In this document: piece after piece, positions 49,013 to 61,139 of the stretch
How positions within the stretch are numbered: position 1 is the stretch's first letter
Layout: every line of letters begins with the position of its first letter
Assembly (NCBI GenBank): GCA_000469685.2
Contig: LS997567.1
Span: 37,387,505-37,451,504 of the forward strand
Length of the DNA: 64,000 bases
Reading direction: 5' to 3'
From: Haemonchus contortus
Lineage: Eukaryota > Nematoda > Chromadorea > Rhabditida > Trichostrongylidae
Translations under genes and position numbers: made by a program
The notes under the pieces: generated by a model
What the model was told of the DNA's origin: nothing
The model's input: the letters and a program-made list of their open reading frames with translations, nothing else
Database searches by the model: none

Positions 49013-52000
49013 TTAATACCAGTTAAGATCAAGATCAACACCGCAGGGTCCTTTGTAGTCACCAGCATATTGATGGATGGATGGCTTCGACCATCCACCA
49101 AATGGCACGAAATTAGTGTAATCCTAAAAAGTAACCAGTTGAGTGGGTACTAAAAAAACTAGAAAGCTCTTGTTTTTAGGTAATTTTACCTGATGTCCGT
49201 TGTAGTTGGCCCACCAGAGTGGACGGCTGGCCCATTGATTCCAGTTGATACCAACAATGCTGCCCCAGTTGTTGTTGTTGGTGTAGATTCCCCAGTCGAC
49301 ACCCATAGCCTGAAGTAAGTCATATGAACTGGGATATCCCACATGCATGGGACTTTGGACATTCCCCAATTGGCAGTAATGAACTAGTATCATCGAAGAA
49401 AAGTAATCTGATAGCTGTTAACGCCATTTTTCAGTCCTCTTCAGCTACATGCAGTATGACATCACCAGTTTCTGTTTTCAAGTTTTCGTGGACCCATTTG
49501 TCCCCTATTTGTAGCTTGTTTGGATCTGCCAAGCCCGGAAATGCCCAAAACATCCGCTTTTCAGCCCGCTGATTCGGCGTTCCCCAACACAGCAACATAG
49601 AATTGCAAGTTTTGAACATCTCTGGTGACCCCTGGTTAACCCCCTCTCGAAATTGCCCAGGCTTCCAGTCTGCCTAGTTGTGGGGTCTACACCGAATTCG
49701 TGCAACCAAAAGGCGAACATCCAAATACCTCGTAAGCACCAGGGCATGAGCCTGACTTGGGCCAGTGCGGAAAGGACACTTACATTGAGCTGGTTTCCCA
49801 TGGCACTGATGAAGTTCCTGTTGTAGTTCTGGTCATTAGGCCAGGCGAAGATCTCTATATCGAGCCAAATCATACCGAACTTAGCACCCTCCGACTTGAG
49901 ACGGTTGACAGTAGCTTCCACCTGAAAAACCAGCACCGACTTGATCCAGCCTTTCATATCTTTTTATCTGTATCACATCTGTCTGTCTGTCCATAAGTGT
50001 GTCCGTTATCACAAACTCTAAGAGACAGAACAATTCTCTCACTAGTGTAAGCACACTTTTATTCTGGAACAAGGCAGAGAAGATCTGAATTTTTGGGGTT
50101 TTCTCCCCAAAAATAGTTTGCTACGAACTGAAAGTAATGCTACCTGAGCAGCTGGAGAAGCACACGAGCTCCTCAGGCATGGGAAAATGTAGGCGTCGAC
50201 GTACTCCCATCCAGCTGAAACCATTCAATAGTTGGTGTTATGGAAAAAGCATAACTATGCAAGGCTTTAGAGGTTGCACCTAGGAATATGCCTGGAGCTT
50301 GAATGAGGTTTGATTCATACAATGAAGTATAGCTCACGATGAAAATGGTCTAAGGGATGTCACCCTAAGGTGAATCTGTTGCTTCCAATATGCCATATGA
50401 GGCGACTCGAAAACGGCCTAGACAGGGCTTAATTAGGGCCTAAACATTGTATCCACTGTATGCCCTGAGGTGGATGTGTTAGGGGACCTTGAAGAAGCTC
50501 CACCATTCGCAGTGAAGCATACGTATTGAAATTTTATACAAGTAGAGTTATGACCCATAGCGGCAGTTGAAGGTAAATTGTAGTATTTTTGGTTCACCGT
50601 GGTTATTTCCACGCAATAGTGCACAACTGAAAAATCGTCCAAATGTCCCTTCAACGCCACTTCTGTCGCCATAATCTCGCACAACCGCCATTTTACCACC
50701 TTTTTATGAAATCCGTCGATTTTCGTGATTTATTCGCCACTACTACACTATAATATACCATTTCTTAACTTGAGCTGGGTATTGAGAATGTCGTGAAGTG
50801 TGCCGAGGGAACGTGCATTTATATGGTATTTCAAGAACGTTCTCGAATTTAATTTACAAGTAGTATTCGCTCTAGGCCTTTCGGATTTACAAGTGTGAAA
50901 TGCAGTGAACAGCAGCAATCAACAAACCAAACCTACAGAACTCGCTGCAATTCTTGGGTGCTTCAAAAATACGGATATAAAGTGTTAGGCAGCTAGAAGC
51001 AATGAATCTCTTACTGGCCTTACTATCTGAAGAGCAGACGTGTTGAGTAGACCTATTTTTTGGAAACTAAAAAAGGAAAAAGGTAGTAAAAAGGCAAGCG
51101 AATGAAAAGCACCCAAGGCGGGCACCCAGTAGGTTTTGGTTTAGTCCTAAGCGTATCAGCCAAATGTAGCTATGTTTAGAGTAAAGTAAACATTGGTTTT
51201 GTGATGGGTCACGCATCAGACTACTATACCGAATTTCAACTACTTTTATCGTGCATTTAGCTTATTTTGCCTATTTGGGGAAAACGATGTTCAAGTTTGC
51301 CGGAATCCTTGAGTGGGCGAATGTTTCGCTAGACCAGTGGATTTGAACCATTACGGAAAGGCCTGATAATTCTTAGAAGCTGAGCTACCTCCGTCTAGAG
51401 ACTACACGTGGAGAAAATATTTAATTTACTGTAGGATCACTAAAATGCCTGGCAGCCAAAGGAACAATTGGAGGATTCCGTGAACTACTGTTACTCACCT
51501 GCACGAGCATTCTTGATGTTCTGAATTCCGGTTTCATCGTAATTTCCTACACTTTCCCAAGCACGTGCAATGAAAAAGCTGTATCCGTTCTGTTTTAGGC
51601 ATTGGAATGTGCTCGTGGACATTTGCTGAATAAGTAGTATTCATCAATTACCATGCGATTTTGTCTTCCTTTCATTTGTTTCACAAGAATTCTGAGAGAA
51701 TTTTAGCGCGCCGTAGACTTTAAAACTTACTGCTATCTTATCAACAAACAGTTCAGTTCGTGCGTCAACCCTGGGTTGGTAATCTTTCCGTTGCTTTTGT
51801 CTCAAACCTGAGCAAACATCACAGCTGCCAATTGGTAATTCGGTTCTTTGTTCCAAGACCAACTAATGAACTAAGGGCAGGAAATGACTATTGACTTGTA
51901 AGTTTTGCACTTTCTTGAAAGGAACACATTCGCAACCAAGTGGTCCTTTAAGACCTACTAGGATCATTGTTAAGGAACTGAGGCATTCCTCTCATCCAAC

Positions 52001-52527
52001 AGAAAAATTTCAAAACCCTGACAAAATCTCAGATAGATTAGTCTCAGATGAATCAACAGAAAAGTTTCCGGTATAAGGGGATCGTCGGAGCCATTGGAGG
52101 GGCCTGTATTCGCATGCAACTCTCTACAGAAAACTAAAAGGTAAATTTGAATTACTCGTTTAATTTTTAAAATTTGTTTGTTATCCCTAACGTGAATGGC
52201 ACGATCAAATCAGAGATTTTATTGACCACGAGTTTCAATTAATTGTTCATAAAGAGTGCTACCACTGAACTTCACCCATGTGCTGCCTGGAAATTTCAGT
52301 TTCATTCTTGACTAGGAGGATCTATTTTATTGTAATTGTTTTGTTATATTTTCTGTGAAAAGCGATTCAACTTATTTAGAATTAGGAGCTTCCTGACCTG
52401 GATGGCATCAAGGCCTGTTGTGGCTGCAGCTGAGCCGACAAGGGCTACAAGGGTGGCTAAAAACCTAAAACAAAAGTCCTTAGACAAGAAATGTGATGGA
52501 CCAGAATTATGAATCAACTTACAGCAT
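49013..52527 (-). CDS. Secreted glycoside hydrolase family 25 lysozyme (nematode LYS type), complete, 7 exons
   Basis: Exons, 5' to 3': 52527-52523, 52464-52398, 51625-51499, 50214-50144, 49921-49784, 49309-49190, 49123-49013; all GT/AG and in phase, giving 212 residues. Residues 1-16 form a signal peptide ([16 protein letters not shown]). The mature start GLDAIQ holds the N-terminal Asp (D21) characteristic of GH25. MIWLDIEIF carries the acidic pair D111/E113 expected to be catalytic. Four cysteines (33, 79, 84, 203) allow two disulfides. [24 protein letters not shown] and the closing GVDLDLNW are typical of the C. elegans lys-4-like proteins. It would cleave peptidoglycan in the gut lumen or secretions, for digestion of bacteria or defence. 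The longest intron (50215-51498) holds no recognised element. I see no damage; it should be functional. Confidence 0.93.
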
Positions 52528-52562
52528 TGCCTCGAGAGGTAACTACAGGGCGTGGCATTGGT

Positions 52563-52572
52563 TTTTATAAGC
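52563..52572 (-). promoter_or_regulatory. TATA-like box of the lysozyme gene
   Basis: The minus strand reads TTATAAAAAC about 40 bp before the ATG at 52527, consistent with a core promoter giving a short 5' UTR. Confidence 0.5.
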
Positions 52573-52578
52573 TCAGCG

Positions 52579-52618
52579 TTATCTGAAACCCGGATCGTCT
52601 GCCATCAGAACTGATAAG
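52579..52618. promoter_or_regulatory. Two GATA-factor sites upstream of the lysozyme gene
   Basis: AGATAA (minus strand, 52579-52584) and ACTGATAAG (plus strand, 52610-52618) lie 50-90 bp before the start codon. ACTGATAAG is the extended consensus bound by the intestinal GATA factor ELT-2 in C. elegans, where many gut lysozymes are its targets. The sites are seen; gut expression is inferred. Confidence 0.55.
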
Positions 52619-52939
52619 TGCGACTCTGACGGAAGCATTTTGTCTCTACAGACCCAGACCACATGATCAATGGGCAAGTCAGGCATCAAGCATCTCACAA
52701 AATTTAGACAAATTTCAAAGTCTGACTGACAGTCTGCAAGCAACGTTTACTTACTCTCATCGATAATCTCACGGGCTTGCAGTCAAAGGCTTCGAGAAAA
52801 ATAGAATTTTAAACACAACTGTCGTAAATACCTTGATTCTGGCTTGTGCTGATGTTCCCTATAAGAAAATAGAGGTAATACGTCTTGTTGCCAGAAAAAA
52901 CCAGTTCGTAAGAAGTCGTGAGCAGTAGAGAAGTCATAG

Positions 52940-53089
52940 GTGCCGGATTTCATGACCGGGTACCAAGAAACCAATCGGGATGGTTCGACTTCTTGTACAG
53001 TCAACGACCTACTCTCTAGTAGTCTCGGCATAGCCATACTTGTCTTCTTTTTGGAATGCTACTTCGAAGTTCTTACCAAGCAAAGACAA
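52940..53089 (+). CDS. Possible exon with a membrane-like segment
   Basis: Acceptor agtcatag and donor gtaagg bound 50 open codons in phase 0: VPDFMTGYQETNRDGSTSCT, then VNDLLSSSLGIAILVFFLEC and YFEVLTKQRQ. The hydrophobic run SLGIAILVFFLECYF could cross a membrane. No partner exon is placed, and the opposite strand is also open here. Confidence 0.3.
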
Positions 53090-55587
53090 GTAAGGATCAG
53101 CTTTCTCAAGAACACATCAACTTCTTGCCCAGTAGTAGAGATGTGCTGGTTTGAGAACACGCTATTTGGCTTTATAGTAAATCAGGTCTTAGTCAGCCAA
53201 ACACTGAAAAGTTGTCTTTCGATCCTTTAGTGGCTATCTCGAAACTGCTAGAGAGTAGATTGTCTCGTGGAATAAAATTTACCAGACAGCAATGTGATTG
53301 CAATGAGATTGTGAACTGCTTTTTCTATTCAGTTTCAAGGCTTGATCATAAATATCCACCGCGGTTTGGTGGACTGGTAAAATTCGCTGTCTGGTCCACG
53401 GGTCTGAAGGACAACTGGCCAGGGTTCGCTAATCTCCTTCCACTTTATTTAAAAAACCATGCATTCAGGTCTGAAACTGAATCTTGCAGGTCCTGCAGCA
53501 CAAGTGACCCAATCTCGGCCACCACGTTCCTTATGGCAAATAGTAGAACTACCTAAAAAAAGCGTCAACATTTTTGAAGTAGTTATTGTATTTGTGTTTC
53601 CAAGGTATCGCAACTTTGCCCACGTATTCGAAGTTCAGCTGACATGAAAATCACCACATAAGCAAGTTTGAGGCAGATTTGCCTCAACTTAAGCTATATT
53701 TGAAAATCCACATCAACATTTTCTCACTTGAAAATCAAGTATACATAAATGTTGGAGTCATGTTTCATAGAGTTTCTAATTGATGCATTTTCTATCTAGG
53801 GTTTAATAAGCCCATTCATTCGCTGGTCATGGAATTTCTTGGAAAAAAAAGTCGCTGGTTGGAAGCACTTGTTGAACAGCCCTTGAGTTCCGACTTGAGC
53901 GAGGTCGACTTTCGTTTTTTTTTTCAATTTCACAAAATTCAATCTCGAAAAAAATATCGCTTCGAGTTTTTTCCCAATTGTTGGTGAACAACGAGGTTGC
54001 TTCCAAGGTTACGGATGTGCTAACAACACTACCTCAGCGATGACTTTTACAGTCAGGGGTAAATTTTGATAGGAAAATCTGGCCCCTTCTCTGAGTTGAA
54101 AATGTAGGAAAGGTGAGTGGATTACAGACAAAGATTGAGGTCCAATTTCAACAGTGCTCTCTGCACAATCAGCGACTAGCCTATTTTGCTAATTGTCAGG
54201 TAAGTTACCTACTGTTAGTGAGACTGTTAACTGAGCACTATCCACAGTCGTTAGCTCACGAACTGTTTGATTCCAAACAAGCAGGTTGATACCTTTTTAT
54301 AATAGTAAAATGTTTTCCAAGGCAGTATCGTTGTATGAATTCAACAGTGAAGGATGAAGAATTTGAAAATTGAACATTTCGTTACTATCAAAGACAATAC
54401 TGCTAAGTTTGGATACTACTGCACTGCTGAATTTGTGCAAACGACGTTGCCATAATTAGAGATCCTATTCATGGAACTTTTTGGTCCCTTTATGGTCAAC
54501 CCCAAATATCAGAATGAGATTAAACTTTCGACAGGGAAAACATCATGTTTACTACCTCGTGACTTGGTTCGTGACTGTTATTTGTTTATTTGTTTCTTGT
54601 TTAGAATGTGTCCTGTCTTTGAAACGGAGCCAATGTTGCTTACAGTCAACATCCATGTGAAAGCCTATAAGAGAGGTGAAACCTATTCGAAGGCGTTCGT
54701 ATCCATGGGCTATATGTGAAACGCGGAGGGAGACTATTGAACTAAAGCGTTTTTCCTGGTGTATCCTGAAAAGGGTCAACTAACGTAAACACAGCACTAG
54801 ATTTAATAGTAAGAAACGCCATCTTTCCCTGCTCTCCCTTTAGCCAGTAGGTTTACGGTTCTTCAAAAGCGGTGGAATAAAAAGAGAATTTTGAAGCCAA
54901 CTGGTAGTTTGGCCAACCCGGTAGCACTGGCAGTGTTTCCGCTGGACGGATCTACCTGAGAAAGGGGAGGGGAGGCTAGCTTGTTACGACAGCGGTACAT
55001 GGCGGCTTGTCAGAACTTACAAATAATTAACACCCGTATGTTACCCGAAATAACGCTGAGCGGCAGTAGTATAAGGCTACTAGTTAAACACGGTGAGCCA
55101 AAACTCATGTCTGAAGTTTCCCGAGTTGTTTCCGCTTGCCATTAGCAAGTTGTCTGCCAGATATATGAAAGCGCCGTAGTTCTCGTAATTTAGCATATCA
55201 TTTAGCAATTTGATGGAGCATTATAGGAAGTAATCATAATCAATTTTGACAAAGTGTAAAAAATGGAAAACTGAATGAGATTAATCATGTGTGGAAATAG
55301 TCTATGACGACATATTAGTAAATAATCGCCTTTTGTGTTGTGTAGGCAAGTACGTCTAACAGTTCTATTTATAGGACATATATGTACTGCAAAAACATAT
55401 CAAATATGACAAAGCTTCAATAATGCATGTTGTATCGCTATGAAAAAGGAAAAAGACCAGCTGGGAACAAATCACATAACAATTCGAGAGGACATTTTCA
55501 TTCGCTGTTTGAGACGGAGTGCTACTTCACACTTGTCCACGTATTTACATACAGATCTCTAGTTTATATTCAAAAACTTTGAAATCT
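53090..55587. other. Spacer, no supported gene
   Basis: Short frames only. A palindromic patch lies near 53360-53385 (ccgcggtttggtggactgg). Confidence 0.3.
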
Positions 55588-58500
55588 TTAGAACATCGTT
55601 GTTTTGTGGTTTTTGGTGTATCCTTGGTTTATGCGTAAATGAGGCGGTACGTAGTCCGATGGATAGTCAGGCTCCAATTCTACTCGAATTGGCTGAGTTC
55701 GTGGTCCACCATTCTTGAGATTTTGTATTTTCTGAAAGGTATAAATGAGAAAAAGTTGTGAAAATCGTTCCAAGGTTGCTGGATTATATTTAAAAATACT
55801 ATTGGCTACGTGGCTATCAGCTAAACACAAAACTGAGTCAAATCATTTTTGACTTTCTGGAAAATTACTGAAATTAAAGAGAAATTAGACATTTGTAGCG
55901 TTTGAGAAGAATCTCTTAAAATGTATTTTAGCTTTGAGGGTTTTTTTTCAAAAATACCAAAAAGTATCACTCTAATATCAGTCATCCGAAAATCTTTTTT
56001 CAGCGAAGACTCTACCACTTGAACGATCAGAACAACAAGTTCATTACGAACTGTAAATCAACGGAGAGAAAAATCTTTGACAGGTATCCTCTGTTTTGAA
56101 TATTCCCCTGGTATTCCTCTAATCTTTTCCTGGAATCTTTGGGATTTTCGGTGGATCCCATCGTCATGGTCCAGTCCACGACTATGGCACCCCATAGCCA
56201 ACGGATTATACCATCAACGAGAACAAAAAAAAATTCGTACACTGCCTACGCAACCCTGGATATTCACGCACGGACCCTTCCTTCCCTTGTCCTCACATAC
56301 ATATCTAGCTGAACGATGCAACGATAGCTCATCGTACTAGTAACCATGCTGTCGAGTGTACGATTTCTTGGCTGTACACTCCGCTTATAGCCACCGGTTT
56401 CTACCGAGTAACTGGAATGGACGTGGTTTATTTGACCAATTTGCTGCCTAAAACGTCAATTGTTGATGCCTACAATAGGAAGGCCAGGAAGGTGAGTTCT
56501 TTGAACTAATTGAGGGATAGTAATCTATCAAAGCGCCCTAGCAATACTGAAGTATTGGTTGATGCTATAGCCGAGGATCTGATCGAGGAAAATAAGGAAA
56601 GGGGCAAAATTTCCGAGTTGTTCGCTGCCGATACAGGGCGAAGGGACGAAGTGCTTATGTGGATTCAAGAATCTTGATCTTTGTGATCTGGTGCCACAAA
56701 ATATACTTGAAAAGAAACGTTCAGTTTTTGGATGGAAAATGAGGGAGAAAATTATAATAGAAGAGACCTATGAGCACACGCTCCATGATAGCGCGTAGCC
56801 ACCTGGGCTTGCTTACATGAGCGTTCTATTTCCGATGTTTCATCCTTACACACTCATTCTAGCAATTGGAGAGTCAAGGCCTTTATGAACAATGAAATAC
56901 ATGCTTCTTATGACAATTTCCATTTACAATACTGCTTTGAACCTACAAGCTGACGATCCTTTCAACAAAATACCATCACCTAACAGGCTTTTTCCAATGG
57001 GAACACGTTTCACGTTAGAAATAAAAACCTCTCGTGCCCCAAGCAGTAAGACCCCTCTGCACCAACTCGTTGGCACTAACATTTCGAATTCTTGGACCCC
57101 CTGAACTATCTCATTACTCAAAGAAAAGCGCTGAAAACCTCACGCATGGAGCGATAAGTTATGAAGTAAATGAAGCGAAAACAAGGTGCCTTCAGACCGG
57201 ATGCAACCTACACTTTGGCTTTACTGTTTTCAGAAATGGTACTAGTCATCAAGCAGAAACTCCGATTAAATGATGGCTTGACACTTACCACTTCTTTTCT
57301 AAAATAGGCCCGCTCCCTTCACTTTCATTTAGTAACCCAAAAAAATGACAAATGGGCAAGAATCGTGCCCAGATGGATAGTTTCAGCCTCCTTCTTTCAG
57401 CATTGGATTGCTCAGTACCTCAAGAAGTCACAATTTCTATCAGTTCTACTAGCATGTCGACTCGAATCCAAAAGTAAGGGACCATCATACCCGCGGAGAG
57501 GGTTGGAAGTGAGATGGAAGTGGAGCTTAAAACCCATGTTGAAGTTTTTTGCGTCAGTCAAGCCTCCCATCTACCCGTGTCACTCAACTGGTATCAGATT
57601 TGCCCAAAGAGTTGGTAAAAAGCTGACCAATTTATGGGCTAGCCCTGTAGGCCATTGTGTAAGCCTAATACCCATGCAAAAAATAACTGCGATAAAAACG
57701 GTAGGTGAATTACATGGCTCAGCTGACAATGTGATTGTTGGAGGCAGAGAGCTTTTACCAGCAGGTCTTAACAGTTTGACATGATCACCGAAAATCTGGA
57801 GCTATGTAAGCTTCAACTTGTAGAATTGCCCTTATGCCAAGTGTCTCACCAAGCCATTCAACTCTGAGTTAGCCTTAGCTGCTTTTCGTTAGAACCATCA
57901 ACACTATGAAGAGTGACCCACGATTGTTTCTGATTCAAACAGATTCTAACTGTCGCACAAGTGTCAGCTTTATGGTGATTCAGATATTCGGATGTCTAGG
58001 AATAATTTTGACCCCCTAAATTTAAAAATTATTTTGGTTCTCTTAACTTTGGAGGAAGAAATACTTGGCAAAGAGTCAGCTGAAAAAGCTTGGACGAAGA
58101 CTTTGAGCTATTTTCATCACACCGATTTCATGTCGAGGGCCATAGAAAGTCGGACGTAGAGGCTATATCCTCCATCATGAAAAAAATAGAGTAAAAACTC
58201 GTAACGTTCTGTGGCCCTATAACCATCCCAAAAATAAGACGTAAGAAATCGTTTAGAAAAGGGAAGTACCTATTCCAGTTCACCTTTCAGTGAATGCCCG
58301 AAACGTTCCTAATGTATCCGTGTTAAAATCTCGTTACGCGCACCTGTAATGGGCGCTTTATTTTCTGCAATACTCCCATATGCGTAAAGTTGCTAGATTT
58401 CCCGTTTGGGCAATTTACCCAGTTTTCGAGATTGAACTGGTTTCTATCGAGTCCATCCACCTTTTGACACTTTGTTTTGTGCATCTGCTCATGGATATCA

Positions 58501-61137
58501 TTTTTAGGACCGAGCCTTGGCAATGTTCACGGCCAGGTATGGGAGGCACCTATAGAATGAGCCCACATAGCGCTGCGCCATCGAGATCCGTGGAGCTGAC
58601 GGCACAATTCAAATTTGATACTAACTGAATAAAGTTGTAATTGATCTAACAGGCATAACTTGAACTAGCAGCCATGCTTTGTGAATTATACTTAATTAAT
58701 TATTACGATTACAAGGGTATCCAACCACAGTCACGTCCAAATGTAACCACTGGTCAGATGTGTTTCTATGTTATTCAGGAGACAGCAGGATTATGGAGCC
58801 TCACCTGATTCACTCTATCCCGTCCGCTTTCATTCAGTTTTCCTCGCGGGTCCTGTGGGCGAGTTGTTCGGTTTTCTGAAGGTGGAGAATCTTCTACGGA
58901 TTCTTCCTTCACTGCAGATGGCCTGAAGTACTTGGCACTAGTGATTTCCTATTTGTAGATTTTGTATGTATGTATGTACTTTGTACGCAATAACAAGTAT
59001 TTTAATTTGTTTTTTTTTTGTTTTGTCGCCTAAATATTTTGATACCGTAGACTTTTTTTTCTCGGTACACGTAGGCCCTAAATTTATGCTAGGCACACTT
59101 TCTGGTTTCTTATCATTTCATGCCTGATATCAAGCATTTACAACCGATCGCATAAGCTTAATGGAGCGAAAACCAGTACGGGGAGAACTTTCTTGTCGTC
59201 TATGGCTTTCTATTTTGCAGAAAATCAGGAACAATACCCAGACATGTTTCTACTTGGGAACATTACCCAGATATGCTCATACTAAAAGGTTTAGATGCTA
59301 AATGTAGAGCAAATCCACTTCTTCAAATTGAGAGGATACAGGGAATGGGACAGTAGAAGGGTGAACTTCCCCAGAGGCCTGTACGAACTTTCTGGCCCTT
59401 TTTAGGTGTCCGGGCACTATAGCCTTCCGGCCGATGAGGACCCATCCTGCGCACATCTAGTGGAGCAGTATTACCGTAGTTGAGGAGCAGGATCCATAGC
59501 GTCATGCGCTTAGGCTTTCCACGAAAACTCTCATAAAAAGCTCTATTGAAAAAGGAATTACTAAACATGGACTGGTCGTAAAACGAAGTTTTATGGCGAA
59601 CTTCAGCGATAACGAGGATTCGCGTGCTAAAGCAATGTTTTCTTGGTGAACCTGGTAACCCATGCCTATCATGCAACTGCGTCAGTTCTATAAATAGCAC
59701 TACCAAAGACAAGTCTGAACTCATTTTTGCATATGATAACAGGTTGTAAAGGGACATTTTCTGAAGAAATACATGTTGGGTGCCCACATTATCCCACCTG
59801 GTAGAGGATATAAAGAGAGGATAAAAAGTTCGTAATAGGCAGTTGCATACAGGAAGTCCAGTTGCGTTTGCATCAGGTCGGAGTTCTGAGGAAGCCGAGA
59901 AGTCTAGATAATGTAACCCGAGACCAGAAATACTAGTTTTTGGAGGTATCATTTGACCTGATCAGTTGGATGATGAAATAATTGAGGTTGCGGTTTCGAT
60001 CAGTCCACTCTGGATGAGCTACGCCGCCCAAATGCATTTGATATTCAAATCGTACAACTACTTGAATGTCTAAGAAATGAGTAGCCAGGAAGAATTGTCG
60101 CTCTTGCGAGTAACTCTGTTTAATCCAGCTCATATGCTATCGAGTAATTTCATCTATATCAACAGTATGGTACCAGAAGCTTGCTGAACCGAAACCGGAA
60201 CATAATGGTAATGATACCAGTACGAAAGAAGCTGTCTGTTCTAGACCAAAATGTAACAGAAGATCTGGTCACGAGTTTTCATCGTTGCCCTACCGCCCCG
60301 TTCAGTTAGTACGGTGTGGCAGGGGCAGAAAAGTTCTGATGAACCATGAAGTACCTTCAACTATCGAATATTTCTACAGTCGTGTTTCTTTCAGCAAAAA
60401 AGTTGGTGAATTTCACGATACCCCAAACACCGCTACTCAAATTTTCCGACCGGTACCAGTTTTCCGCTCTGACGGAAGTACAAGCCTCGGGATATCTCCC
60501 ATGATGAACTTTGAATTACTGCTAGTCATCTACCATTCTGTTCCACTGATCTGAAGGGCAAAGGGCAACCCCACAATGCAAAAAATAATCAAGATCATTT
60601 TCAAGAATTGTGAAAATATACACCCGATTACTAGAGCCAGTCCTCCTATCAGTACAGTTTGAAGACGTCGCTCCAGGGAAGGCAACCACGAAATCAATAT
60701 GGCCTGTTTACATGGCATCAATCAACTGCCGTTTTGTCCCTTCCACTGAATGTCCCTCTAAGATTCCTTCAGATCGAGTAAAGTAACAATTATTCGGAAA
60801 GTATAGCCAGCTGTGGAATATTCGAGAAAGGCAAATAGAGCCAGGATAAAAGTGTAATGCAGGAAAACAAAAACAACGGTGACTCACTTTTGGAATATGT
60901 CGTTGTTCAGCACCGGTCGTCGTGGGCCTTGTGGCCTAACTTGTACCCCGTATTTACTGCCATTTTCTCGTATTGTCTGAAAATTTTCAGTTTAAATGAT
61001 CGATCAACAATACTTATGCAAATGATTACTTTGTAGAATCCCAGTTTTCCTCGTGTTGCAATAAATTGCATTCCATGAAATTGTGGCCGAGGAATTTCCA
61101 TACGTCCCAAATCGCATAAACTATCGCGAATTTCCAT
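55588..61137 (-). CDS. Four-exon gene for a 152-residue unrecognised basic/proline-rich protein
   Basis: Exons, 5' to 3': 61137-61030, 60976-60888, 58922-58805, 55731-55588, ending TAA. Donors are gtaatc, gtgagt, gtgagg; acceptors are attttcag, tacttcag, cctttcag. Phase closes at all three junctions (0; 2+1; 0). Start ATG 61137 follows the acceptor-like atccatttag by one base, suggesting a trans-spliced or first coding exon. Residues include MEIPRPQFHGMQFIATRGKL, SKYGVQVRPQGPRRPVLNND, SVEDSPPSENRTTRPQDPRG and PDYPSDYVPPHLRINQGYTK. No signal peptide, membrane segment or domain is recognised; Pro, Arg and charged residues suggest a largely disordered protein. Introns of 2.0 and 3.1 kb could hide small exons only if phase-neutral. 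Confidence 0.6.
56391..56677 (+). CDS. Two possible plus-strand exons inside an intron of the opposite gene
   Basis: Segment 56391-56491 (acceptor cgcttatag, donor gtgagt) reads GFYRVTGMDVVYLTNLLPKT and on to AYNRKARK. Segment 56534-56677 reads LVDAIAEDLIEENKERGKIS and ends MWIQES then TGA. They are in phase, but the intron would be only 42 bp with a poor acceptor (tatcaaag). This may be a decayed mobile-element or retrocopy fragment rather than a gene. Confidence 0.3.
56700..58800. other. Intronic stretch (opposite gene) without a supported feature
   Basis: The plus-strand open frame at 57365-57784 has no start context, splice borders or family resemblance. Confidence 0.3.
59323..59952 (-). 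other. Long open frame (209 codons) inside an intron, coding status doubtful
   Basis: It lies in the intron between exons ending 60888 and starting 58922. Composition is mixed, with no recognised domain or repeated motif. A frame this long is expected occasionally by chance in 64 kb, and it has no splice partners. It could be a decayed transposon ORF. Confidence 0.2.
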
Positions 61138-61139
61138 TC

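Noticed and set aside
57365..57784. 139-codon plus-strand frame
   Set aside because: No recognised motif, start context or splice partner; length is within chance expectation.
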